Below are positions 11,843-18,520 of a DNA stretch of 18,520 bases, piece after piece. This DNA comes from CAZRQL01 sp964602415 (GTDB lineage: Bacteria; Bacteroidota; Bacteroidia; Cytophagales; Flammeovirgaceae): assembly GCA_964602415.1 (NCBI GenBank), contig CAZRQL010000043.1:1-18520 (forward strand), read 5' to 3'. Below the pieces are notes generated by a model. That model worked only from the letters and a program-made list of their open reading frames with translations. It was not told where the DNA came from and searched no databases. Both the position numbers and the translations under genes were made by a program. How positions within the stretch are numbered: position 1 is the stretch's first letter; each line of letters opens with the position of its first letter.

Positions 11843-13099
11843 ATGACTCATATACCCCAACAATCTTGGGTTCAAATAGCTCCCGATTCAGATTTTACTC
11901 TGTCCAACCTTCCCTATGGCATATTTAGCACCAAAGAAATCAATCCGCGTGTGGGGGTGGCAATAGGCGATTATATCCTTGATTTGCAAAGAGTTTGCGA
12001 TTTAGATTTGTTTGAAGATTTGGATTTTGACACCCATGTTTTTGGGCAGCCTACCCTAAACGCCCTCATGCAACTGCCCAAAGCCACTCTGTCCCAAATC
12101 AGGCAGCGACTGCTGAAAATTTTGGATGCTGAAAACAAGCCTGTCTCTCATTTTTCTCATCAAATACTTGTGGCTCAAAGTGATGCAGTGATGCACCTAC
12201 CGATAGCCATAGGCGACTACACCGATTTTTATTCGAGTCTTGAGCACGCCACCAACGTGGGCACTATGTTCAGGGGCAAAGACAATGCTTTGATGCCCAA
12301 CTGGAAACACATGCCTATCGCCTACCACGGGCGCAGTTCTTCGATTCGAGTTTCGCCTCACAGTTTTTACCGTCCGCTAGGACAAAGGCTTCCCAATGAG
12401 TCCGATACCCCTGTTTTTGGGCCTTCTGTGGCACTGGATTTTGAGTTGGAAGTGGCTTTTGTAGTGGGTAAACCCACCGAACCCGGGCAGATTGTGTCAG
12501 TGGAGGAGGCAGAAGAACATATATTTGGTTTTGTGCTGTTCAATGATTGGTCGGCGCGCGACATCCAAAAGTGGGAGTATCAGCCGCTTGGTCCCTTTCT
12601 GGGCAAAAACTTCGCCTCTACGGTTTCGCCTTGGGTTGTACCTATTGAAGCCCTTGAGCCTTTTCGTGTCGAAGCACCGCCACAAGATCCGGTTTTGCCT
12701 TATTTACAACAAAAAAACCGCAGCACCTTTGACATAGAGTTGGAAGTAGAAATCCACACCGCCCAAGGGGTAGCGACCACAGTATGCCGTTCAAATTTCC
12801 GTCACCTCTATTGGACTGTAGCACAACAACTTGCGCACCACACAATCGGGGGATGCCCTTTGAATACCGGCGATGTGTGTGCTTCGGGCACTATCAGCGG
12901 ACAAGACAAAGGCTCTTTTGGCTCTATGCTCGAACTCACATGGGCAGGCAAAGAACCCCTGCTACTCAATGATGGCACAACAAGAACTTATCTGCTTGAC
13001 GGTGATACAGTTGTGATAAAAGGCTTTTGCGAGAAAGCAGGAGAAAGAGTGGGCTTTGGGCAAGCCCAAGCCACGATTTTACCTGCCAAAACGTATTAA
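11843..13099 (+). CDS. fahA: Fumarylacetoacetase
   Basis: A 418-residue enzyme of full family length. Compared with the mammalian enzyme (metal ligands D126, E199, E201, D233; catalytic H133) the same residues appear at +2: D128, E201, E203, D235 and H135. Diagnostic segments are DFYSSLEHATNVGTMFRG, NWKHMPIAYHGRSSS, DFELEVAFVVG, FNDWSARDIQ and GPFLGKNFAST with K255. It hydrolyses fumarylacetoacetate to fumarate and acetoacetate, the last step of phenylalanine/tyrosine breakdown through homogentisate. No other gene of that pathway is in the window. It is followed after 26 bp by an uncharacterised gene, probably cotranscribed. Confidence 0.96.
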   Translation: MTHIPQQSWVQIAPDSDFTLSNLPYGIFSTKEINPRVGVAIGDYILDLQRVCDLDLFEDLDFDTHVFGQPTLNALMQLPKATLSQIRQRLLKILDAENKPVSHFSHQILVAQSDAVMHLPIAIGDYTDFYSSLEHATNVGTMFRGKDNALMPNWKHMPIAYHGRSSSIRVSPHSFYRPLGQRLPNESDTPVFGPSVALDFELEVAFVVGKPTEPGQIVSVEEAEEHIFGFVLFNDWSARDIQKWEYQPLGPFLGKNFASTVSPWVVPIEALEPFRVEAPPQDPVLPYLQQKNRSTFDIELEVEIHTAQGVATTVCRSNFRHLYWTVAQQLAHHTIGGCPLNTGDVCASGTISGQDKGSFGSMLELTWAGKEPLLLNDGTTRTYLLDGDTVVIKGFCEKAGERVGFGQAQATILPAKTY

Positions 13100-13125
13100 T
13101 ATTTGTCTCCCTATAACTCAAAAAC

Positions 13126-14532
13126 GTGCTCACCGACTCACAAATCGAAGAACTTCTTGGGCTACCCGCACAAACCTGCACTGAACCCTTAGAAATGGCC
13201 AACAGGCTGGTTTTAACCTTTTTCCCCTACCAAGATAAAGCCTCTCATGCCGTGAGGTCTTTTGCCGCCCAACTCAAAGCCACCTTGGTCGGTTTTGGAG
13301 TCAGTTTTCTACCTTTTGAGCAGTGTTTGCAAGAGGGGAAAAAACGACTCAAAAAGCATATATCGGTCATTGCACTCGGTGAACAAGCACCTGAAAATCT
13401 CCCTATTGAATATGTGCCTTCTCTTAGTGATAACTCTATTATTCAAATATTGGATTTTCCTGAGAGCATCGAAGAACAAAGCACCTTTCAACAGCATTTT
13501 GATACAGCTATATCATTGTTTGCCAGGCATTTGGTAAATATCGTGTTGGGGGTAGATCAAAACCGCTGGATTCTTTACAATTTCAATGCCTCACACCCTG
13601 TTTACAGCCGCAGCGAAGGATTTGCCCATGCGGTGCTGCACTCGCTCGTGCCCAAAATCTTTGCACCTATAAGTCCTCCAAAACTGTCTGATTTTGAAAT
13701 ACTTGAAAAACCATTCGACCCCAAATCAATCCGATACGCTCCCTACATAGAAGATTTGAGTCAGGCAGCAGCACTTTTTGCCCAAACCCAATTGTTGCCC
13801 GCCGGTAAATCTTTTGACGAACTGGAATACCTATCGCCCTACCACCGCCGTATCGTCAAAGCCCACCTCGACAACCGCAACGGGATGAGCTACGGTTTTT
13901 TGGCGCGGCAAATAGCCCCTGATATGGAGCAAGAATGCTATCCAATAGAGGTAGCAAATACTGAAGTGCTCATCCCTCCCATTTGGGTCATCACCCAGCG
14001 CAGCGGGTCAAATAAGACTAACTTTCTGCCGGAGAGGGACTTAGTAAAGTTAGGTATCTACCAAGGCAAACTCATGCTACAAGCCGCTACTCAAGCGGAT
14101 TTGGGACAAGACTACCGCCCCTCTTTCGATACCATGGTCATTTTGGCTCATGCCTTAGGCAACCACATACTGGCATCGCTGTTGGATAAAAGTCAGATTT
14201 TTGCAAAGAATTACTTCCAACAAGGTGCGGCTATGGCGCACTGGCATGGCTACTTTCGGGAAGACCTGATTCCCAAAGGTTTTGAGATTTATGGCCAGCA
14301 AAACCCAAATGTGGCCTGCTCGTCGCCACAATCCGCATTTTTTGCACTAAAAGGCAAACTTGAGTGCCTCAATTCCAATTATTTAGGAGATATACATGTG
14401 GAGCCTCAGCACGGTGTAAACGTAACCTGCATGAGTCTGACAAACTTGGGACAATATTTGATCAGCACTCCGCAGGCCAGCACGCTGGGCAATCACTACT
14501 GGAAGCCCGCATCAATCGTCCAATACATTTGA
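13126..14532 (+). CDS. Uncharacterised 468-residue protein, downstream of fumarylacetoacetase
   Basis: I do not recognise the family. It begins with GTG at 13126; an in-frame stop at 13114 rules out any upstream start, and the next Met would be about 23 residues in. It has no signal peptide or membrane segment, so it is likely cytoplasmic. The middle contains SPYHRRIVKAHLDNRNGMSYG (about 243-263), the end contains an AHWHGYFREDLIPKG segment (about 367-381) and a PQHGVNVTCMSLTNLGQYL block (about 428-446), which look conserved-type. It is 26 bp downstream of fahA, so it is probably in the same transcript, but that alone does not say what it does. Its last 21 bp overlap the convergent Spy-like gene. 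Real gene, unknown function. Confidence 0.85.
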   Translation: MLTDSQIEELLGLPAQTCTEPLEMANRLVLTFFPYQDKASHAVRSFAAQLKATLVGFGVSFLPFEQCLQEGKKRLKKHISVIALGEQAPENLPIEYVPSLSDNSIIQILDFPESIEEQSTFQQHFDTAISLFARHLVNIVLGVDQNRWILYNFNASHPVYSRSEGFAHAVLHSLVPKIFAPISPPKLSDFEILEKPFDPKSIRYAPYIEDLSQAAALFAQTQLLPAGKSFDELEYLSPYHRRIVKAHLDNRNGMSYGFLARQIAPDMEQECYPIEVANTEVLIPPIWVITQRSGSNKTNFLPERDLVKLGIYQGKLMLQAATQADLGQDYRPSFDTMVILAHALGNHILASLLDKSQIFAKNYFQQGAAMAHWHGYFREDLIPKGFEIYGQQNPNVACSSPQSAFFALKGKLECLNSNYLGDIHVEPQHGVNVTCMSLTNLGQYLISTPQASTLGNHYWKPASIVQYI

Positions 14533-14982
14533 ATCCTCTCCGGCGGCAAATCTTTTAAAAAGGGCTTTTTTGACTTCCTTTTCCGCTTTGAAAAGTGCCA
14601 AAATCTGGCGCGGACTAATCAGTTTTTGTAAGTCATCTACCAATTTGCGGGTGGCTTGAAGTTCTTCTTCTTGCAAAGACAAGTGCTTTTGCAACTCAAA
14701 CTTGATGTGTTCATCGCTTTTGGCTGTGGCGGTTTGATAGATTTGCTCCTGTCGCTTGCGAATGTCTCTAATCTTAGACTCGTGCTTTTCGTAAACAGAC
14801 CAAAAAGCCACGGAATCCTTTTTCTCCAAGGCGATTGATTGGGAAATAAAACTTCGCCTGTATTGCTGAAGCCTTTCACCCAAAAACTGTTTCCTTCTTT
14901 GTGCCGATAAAATATTGGGCAAAATGACCAGTACCACAAAAACAACCAAACCGAATTTATTTGCAATCAATAGCTTTTTCAT
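14512..14982 (-). CDS. Spy/CpxP-like exported protein of the ECF sigma operon
   Basis: A 156-residue protein with a signal peptide (1-28, cleavage after SAQ) and then an all-helical, charged mature part with QRRKQFLGERLQQYRRSF, a mid ELQKHLSLQEEEL helix and SPRQILALFKAEKEVKKALF, a pattern like the Spy/CpxP helical repeat. Spy-type proteins work as periplasmic chaperones or stress sensors. It is the last gene of the tatD-sigma-anti-sigma group, which fits a stress-response role. Either TTG 14988 or ATG 14982 could start it; ATG is preferred. TTG 14988 would overlap the upstream TGA as TTGA, so it cannot be excluded. Its tail overlaps the convergent gene by 21 bp. Confidence 0.65.
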   Translation of the reverse strand: MKKLLIANKFGLVVFVVLVILPNILSAQRRKQFLGERLQQYRRSFISQSIALEKKDSVAFWSVYEKHESKIRDIRKRQEQIYQTATAKSDEHIKFELQKHLSLQEEELQATRKLVDDLQKLISPRQILALFKAEKEVKKALFKRFAAGEDSNVLDD

Positions 14983-14984
14983 AT

Positions 14985-15311
14985 TCAATCAATAAGCTGC
15001 TCTAAATCAGGAAGTAAGTCCATATCATACATTTGTTCAATAATTGCCAAAGATGGGGATGGATGGGTCAGCATCTCAAAAGAGTACACCGTGCCGGGTA
15101 GCTCATCCCATTCTATGTCATTTTGTTGATTGGGAGGCAGAACGAAAAACAGCCCAATCAATACCACCACCACAGCACAAGCGGCTGCCAAAGAATACCT
15201 AACAGCCATAAATGGCTTATCTTGAGCTTGTTGCAATTTAGGTTTAAAATTTTCCAAATAGCCTTTAGGGGACTGAAAAGGTTGTTTTTTTTCAATATCT
15301 GACAGTTTCAT
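14985..15311 (-). CDS. Putative anti-sigma factor (single-pass membrane protein)
   Basis: A 108-residue protein with a cytoplasmic N-terminal part (1-37; PFQSPKGYLENFKPKL resembles the start of many Bacteroidota anti-sigma proteins), one membrane helix (about 38-58) and a periplasmic tail with conserved acidic and hydrophobic residues. It would hold the ECF sigma factor at the membrane and release it on envelope stress. No zinc-binding HxxxCxxC is present, so it is not a ZAS-type anti-sigma. Start ATG 15311 overlaps the sigma gene stop (ATGA, 15308-15311). The call rests on position and topology. Confidence 0.7.
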   Translation of the reverse strand: MKLSDIEKKQPFQSPKGYLENFKPKLQQAQDKPFMAVRYSLAAACAVVVVLIGLFFVLPPNQQNDIEWDELPGTVYSFEMLTHPSPSLAIIEQMYDMDLLPDLEQLID

Positions 15312-15886
15312 AGACTTTTAGAAATATAATCTTCAATTTTTTTGACGGCAAAGTGATAGGAAGCCTTGAGCGCACCCACAGAAGTACCCAGTATCTCCGA
15401 AATTTGCTCATAACTCAGTTCATCGTAGTAGCGCATATTGAAAACTACCCGCTGCTTCTCAGGCAGCCTAAGCAAAGCCTTTTGTAGCAACAACTGGACT
15501 TGGTCGGCTTGTAGTTCGCTTTGGGTTTGTAGCTTGTTTTCCAATTCATCTTGCAGCGAGCCAAAGAAAAACCGCCTTTTCTTTTTGGCCAAAAAGGTAA
15601 GAGACTCATTGACAGCAATTCTATACACCCAAGTAAAGAGTTTGGCATCGCGGCGAAAATTGTCCAGCCCGTTCCAAATTTTGAGAAATACTTCCTGCAT
15701 CAAGTCATCTGTGTCGCTGTGGTCAATGACCAATTTTCTGATGGTGAGGTAAATACGCTCTTTGTAAGTGGATACCAATTCCTCAAATGCCCTTTGTTTG
15801 GTGGCGGGGTTGAGCAATCTGATGAGCAAGAGCTCTTCATTGTTGTTTTGGGGTTTGGGAGTTGTTGCCACTTGTTTTGCTACCAT
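15308..15886 (-). CDS. ECF-type RNA polymerase sigma factor
   Basis: A 192-residue sigma-70 family protein with region 2 (about 33-100; DTDDLMQEVFLKIWNGL is region 2.2 and the following FTWVYRIAVNESL is 2.3-2.4) and region 4 (about 130-188; LPEKQRVVFNMRYYDELSYEQISEILG and a helix-turn-helix). Regions 1 and 3 are missing, as in ECF sigma factors. It directs RNA polymerase to stress promoters when the anti-sigma releases it. The start ATG at 15886 lies 50 bp inside the tatD gene. No in-frame ATG comes before the conserved core, so the overlap seems real. The ATG of the next gene overlaps its stop. Confidence 0.92.
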   Translation of the reverse strand: MVAKQVATTPKPQNNNEELLLIRLLNPATKQRAFEELVSTYKERIYLTIRKLVIDHSDTDDLMQEVFLKIWNGLDNFRRDAKLFTWVYRIAVNESLTFLAKKKRRFFFGSLQDELENKLQTQSELQADQVQLLLQKALLRLPEKQRVVFNMRYYDELSYEQISEILGTSVGALKASYHFAVKKIEDYISKSL

Positions 15887-16640
15887 GAAAAAGATTCAGC
15901 GCAGTTTGATTTGTTGTTTGGACTACTTCTTGGTAGGGTAGGTTTAAAATAGAAGCAATTTTTTGCGCCACAAACTCCAAATAAGCCGGCTCGTTGCGCT
16001 TGCCGCGATGAGGAACCGGGGCAAGATAAGGCGCATCTGTCTCCAAAACAATGTGCTCAAGGCCTATTTGGCGAATTACAGCATCCAAATCTGTATTTTT
16101 GTAGGTAACAACGCCCCCAATTCCGAGTTTGAAGCCCAAAGCAATGGCTTTGTTGGCCTCCTCAACCGTACCCGTAAAACAGTGAACCACACCAAAAAGC
16201 CTGTCGTCTTGCAAAGTTTCCAGCAAATCGAGGGTTTCGCTCATCGAGTTGCGGGTGTGTATGACCAAAGGCAGTGCCATTGACTTAGCCCAATGGGCTT
16301 GGATTTTGAAGGCTTCCTTTTGCTGCTCAAAAAAGGTTTTGTCCCAATACAAATCTATTCCCATCTCGCCAATGGCACAAAACCCACGCTTGGAAAGCCA
16401 ATCTTCCACTTCGTAGAGGGACTTTTCAAAGTCGGCATCCACACTGCAAGGATGCAGCCCCATCATGGGCAGGCACTCATTGGGGTAGCGCAACTCCATT
16501 TCAAGCATCGGCTCGATGGACTCGTGGTCTATGTTGGGCATATAAATCCGCTCTACGCCTTTGTCAAAGGCTCTTTCAATAATGGCCTGAAAATCAGAGA
16601 CAAATTTTGATGAATAAATATGCGAATGGGTATCAATCAT
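15837..16640 (-). CDS. TatD family hydrolase (metal-dependent deoxyribonuclease)
   Basis: A 267-residue TIM-barrel metallohydrolase. Visible motifs: THSH (4-7), GEMGIDLYW (about 91-99), VIHTRN (about 126-131), VHCFTG (about 151-156) and LETDAPYLAP (about 202-211). These supply the two-metal site. TatD-type enzymes act on DNA ends (3'-5' exonuclease) or D-aminoacyl-type substrates; the exact substrate is not decided by sequence. The C-terminal tail (TSGNNSQTPKQQ) is low complexity and overlaps the start of the sigma gene by 50 bp. It is the first gene of the four-gene group. Confidence 0.94.
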   Translation of the reverse strand: MIDTHSHIYSSKFVSDFQAIIERAFDKGVERIYMPNIDHESIEPMLEMELRYPNECLPMMGLHPCSVDADFEKSLYEVEDWLSKRGFCAIGEMGIDLYWDKTFFEQQKEAFKIQAHWAKSMALPLVIHTRNSMSETLDLLETLQDDRLFGVVHCFTGTVEEANKAIALGFKLGIGGVVTYKNTDLDAVIRQIGLEHIVLETDAPYLAPVPHRGKRNEPAYLEFVAQKIASILNLPYQEVVQTTNQTALNLFHGSKTSGNNSQTPKQQ

Positions 16641-16708
16641 ACCACAAAAATAGCCCTAATCGGCAAAATGTAAGCAGCCGTCCGCTTGCAACAATCGCGT
16701 GCAGAAAT

Positions 16709-16738
16709 TTTGACTTTCACATAAAATAAGTATTATTG
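16709..16738 (+). promoter_or_regulatory. Promoter of the DUF4199-GT2 operon
   Basis: TTTG (16709-16712), an 18-bp spacer and TATTATTG (16731-16738; one mismatch to TAnnTTTG). The predicted start, near 16743, leaves a short leader to ATG 16756. Confidence 0.5.
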
Positions 16739-16755
16739 TCCCAAAAACTAATTTT

Positions 16756-17286
16756 ATGTTCACAAGTGCAGCAAAATACGGGTTGCTCATAGGGCTGATT
16801 GGTATCGGAATCATCATGATACAGTACCTAAGCAACTCAATCATAGAGCAAGGCATTTTCCAATACATCTCTCCCGTTATTTATATCGGACTTTTGTTCT
16901 ACTTTGGAACGCTGGTTCGCAGCGAAGCGGGCGGTTTTTTGAGTTATTGGCAAAGTTGGAAGATTTTTGCCATACAATCTGCGGTCTCTTGTCTGGTGTA
17001 CATATTGTTTGGTTATTTGCTCATAAATGTAATAGACAGCGATTTGGGCAAAGAAATGAACCGAAGCATCAAAACCAAAGCCATCGAGCAAATAGAAAAA
17101 TACAGCGCGTATATGGATGAAGAAGCCAAAGAAAAAACCTTGGAATCCATCCAAAACCAAGACTATACAGGTTTTTCAACCACCTTAACTAATTTTGTTG
17201 TTATGCTGGTGGTTTGTGTGATACTGTCTTTTATTTTGGCTGCATTTTTGAAAAAGAAAGACCCTACCGCCGAACTCAATGGATGA
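16756..17286 (+). CDS. DUF4199 family membrane protein
   Basis: A 176-residue protein with four hydrophobic segments (about 6-24, 33-52, 72-94, 145-167) and a charged soluble stretch between the third and fourth (about 97-135), ending in a lysine-rich tail. This matches DUF4199, a Bacteroidota family that is often next to a family 2 glycosyltransferase. The function is unknown. The gene overlaps the start of the glycosyltransferase gene by 8 bp, so they are probably translated together, and a link in prenyl-linked sugar metabolism is likely but unproved. Confidence 0.8.
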   Translation: MFTSAAKYGLLIGLIGIGIIMIQYLSNSIIEQGIFQYISPVIYIGLLFYFGTLVRSEAGGFLSYWQSWKIFAIQSAVSCLVYILFGYLLINVIDSDLGKEMNRSIKTKAIEQIEKYSAYMDEEAKEKTLESIQNQDYTGFSTTLTNFVVMLVVCVILSFILAAFLKKKDPTAELNG

Positions 17287-18244
17287 ATTGGATATTTCTG
17301 TGGTGATTCCTTTGCTCAACGAAGAAGAATCCTTGCCCAAATTGGTGCAGTGGATTGAAAAAGTGATGAGCGAAAAAAAAATTAAGTACGAAATTTGGCT
17401 TATAGACGACGGGAGCACCGACAGCTCTTGGGCTGTGGTAAATGAATTGCACCAAAAAAATCCCGCCGTAAAAGGTATTCGTTTTTTGAGAAATTACGGC
17501 AAATCCGCCGCCTTGAATACGGGGTTCAGGTGCACTGCCGGGCGGGTTGTTGTCACCATGGATGCAGACTTGCAAGACAGCCCCGACGAAATACCTGCCC
17601 TTTACGATATGATTGTCAATCAGGGGTTTGATTTGGTTTCGGGTTGGAAGAAAAAACGCTACGACCCTCTGTCCAAAACCATCCCCACCAAGCTCTTCAA
17701 CTGGGCTACCCGCAAGGTGTCGGGTTTGGAACTGCACGATTTCAACTGCGGCCTCAAAGCCTACCGCAAAGAGGTGGTCAAAAGTATCGAAGTCTATGGC
17801 GAGATGCACCGCTATTTGCCCGTGATAGCCAAATGGACAGGCTTCAAAAAAATCACCGAAAAAGTGGTCGAGCACCGTGCGCGTGAGTTTGGAAAAACCA
17901 AGTTTGGGCTGGAGCGGTTTGTCAACGGATTTTTGGATTTGATTTCGATTACCTTCGTTTTCAAATTCCGCAAAAAGCCGATGCACTTTTTTGGTACGTT
18001 AGGCTCTTTGTGTTTTTTGATAGGTTTTCTCATTACGCTGTTTTTGATAGGCGAAAAAATGTACGATGTGCTGATTTTGGGGCGCGAAACCAAACGCGAA
18101 ATCGTGGAAAAGCCGCTTTTCTACATCAGTTTAACCACCCTAATCGTGGGGGTGCAGTTGTTTATGACCGGATTTTTGGCAGAGCTGTTATTTTTAAATA
18201 ACCCCGAAAGACACGAGTACAAGGTAAGGGAACAGTTGGGGTAA
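17279..18244 (+). CDS. Glycosyltransferase family 2 with two C-terminal membrane helices
   Basis: A 321-residue enzyme of DPM1/GtrB/ArnC type. The GT-A domain has the IPLLNEEESL start, DDGSTD (43-48) and the metal-binding DADLQD (95-100), plus the FNCGLKAYR segment (155-163) and REFGKTKFG (202-210). Two membrane helices follow (about 237-258 and 282-306), as in enzymes that pass a sugar from a nucleotide donor to polyprenyl phosphate. The donor sugar cannot be told. It starts inside the DUF4199 gene. It would feed glycolipid, O-antigen or protein glycosylation pathways. Confidence 0.92.
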   Translation: MDELDISVVIPLLNEEESLPKLVQWIEKVMSEKKIKYEIWLIDDGSTDSSWAVVNELHQKNPAVKGIRFLRNYGKSAALNTGFRCTAGRVVVTMDADLQDSPDEIPALYDMIVNQGFDLVSGWKKKRYDPLSKTIPTKLFNWATRKVSGLELHDFNCGLKAYRKEVVKSIEVYGEMHRYLPVIAKWTGFKKITEKVVEHRAREFGKTKFGLERFVNGFLDLISITFVFKFRKKPMHFFGTLGSLCFLIGFLITLFLIGEKMYDVLILGRETKREIVEKPLFYISLTTLIVGVQLFMTGFLAELLFLNNPERHEYKVREQLG

Positions 18245-18290
18245 AATCCCTTTTAAAACCACTTCTGAGCATTTTTTATAATACAATCTA

Positions 18291-18520
18291 TCATATTTTA
18301 TTTATTTTCTTGCGCAATTGTTCTATTTGGTCAATTTTCAAGCCAGTATGTTTTGCAATTTCTTCATTTGAAAGAGTAGTTGTTAAAAGGCTTTTTGCAA
18401 TTTCAAAGGCCTGTTTCTCGACTGCTTCCTCCACCGCCTCTTCTACCGCGGTCTCAATGGCACTTTTCATTCCCCAATACTGGATTAGGTTTTCTTCGTA
18501 CACAGCCCTTTGTTCGGCAC
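18291..18520 (-). CDS. Rpn/PD-(D/E)XK-type nuclease or putative transposase, C-terminal part (cut by window edge)
   Basis: Only the last ~76 residues are in the window; the frame stays open past 18520, so the GTG at 18503 is not the real start. The piece has the family pattern: AEQRAVYEENL, repeated EEAVE units (about two copies), then a helix-turn-helix-like tail with LSNEEIAKHTGLKIDQIEQLRKK. This tail is typical of Rpn-like proteins that carry a PD-(D/E)XK nuclease core before it. The core is out of view, so activity or integrity cannot be judged. It is convergent with the GT2 gene across a 46-bp gap without a clear terminator. Confidence 0.7.
   Translation of the reverse strand, partial: AEQRAVYEENLIQYWGMKSAIETAVEEAVEEAVEKQAFEIAKSLLTTTLSNEEIAKHTGLKIDQIEQLRKKINKI

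Noticed and set aside
16645..16652. TATTTTTG on the minus strand 4 bp before tatD as its -7 box
   Set aside because: It matches TAnnTTTG, but there is no TTTG at the right distance and the transcript would be leaderless; T-rich sequence gives this match easily.
1..18520. CRISPR array, tRNA or rRNA genes, insertion sequence, integrase
   Set aside because: I looked on both strands and found no regularly spaced repeats, no tRNA-like fold, no rRNA and no complete transposase or integrase; only the partial Rpn tail at the right edge points to mobile-type DNA.

Overview
The window looks like a Bacteroidota chromosome, most likely a Cytophagales-type gliding or aquatic bacterium. The evidence is a type IX secretion (T9SS) C-terminal sorting domain, promoters matching the Bacteroidota pattern (TTTG, about 19 bp, TAnnTTTG), an absence of clear Shine-Dalgarno sites, a group II-type geranylgeranylglyceryl phosphate synthase, a DUF4199 / family 2 glycosyltransferase pair, and an ECF sigma / anti-sigma / Spy-like cassette. 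The genus cannot be fixed from the sequence alone.

Layout. 1-288: an intergenic stretch with several hairpins and a terminator for a gene outside the window. 289-699: a HIT-family protein. 650-2552 (minus): a DAHP synthase-chorismate mutase fusion followed by pcrB-type GGGP synthase. 2681-3019: the ribosome hibernation factor raiA/hpf, closed by a strong bidirectional terminator. 3138-8422 (minus): a tight, AT-rich four-gene operon encoding an SMC/MukB-like ATPase, a TOPRIM protein, a MukF-like kleisin and a MukE-like subunit. 8460-9320 (minus): a lone zinc/manganese-type ABC permease. 9402-10160 (minus): a T9SS-secreted surface protein with poly-C tracts. 10305-11315: class 1 fructose-1,6-bisphosphatase behind a well-formed promoter whose -33 element lies in a LacI-type palindrome. 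11349-11621 (minus): a small exported Lys/Cys-rich protein. 11843-14532: fumarylacetoacetase plus an unrecognised 468-residue protein. 14512-16640 (minus): tatD, ECF sigma factor, anti-sigma and Spy-like genes with overlapping ends. 16756-18244: DUF4199 membrane protein and GT2 glycosyltransferase. 18291-18520 (minus): the C-terminal tail of an Rpn-type nuclease/transposase-like protein cut by the window edge.

The most interesting element is the 3138-8422 operon. Its four products correspond, by motif and architecture, to the four subunits of Wadjet (JetC, D, A, B) or MksBEFG, bacterial condensins that recognise and cleave small circular DNA such as plasmids. Here the order is C-D-A-B instead of the usual A-B-C-D. 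The ATPase and nuclease subunits are short, the ABC signature is degenerate, and the block is visibly poorer in G+C than the genes around it. All junctions are 4-8 bp overlaps, so the four proteins are probably made in a coupled way. I read this as a horizontally acquired, compact and divergent Wadjet/Mks-like plasmid-defence system. Membership is inferred from motifs and context and needs a profile or structure search.

The other genes are mostly central metabolism (shikimate entry, gluconeogenesis, tyrosine catabolism), envelope biogenesis and envelope stress regulation.
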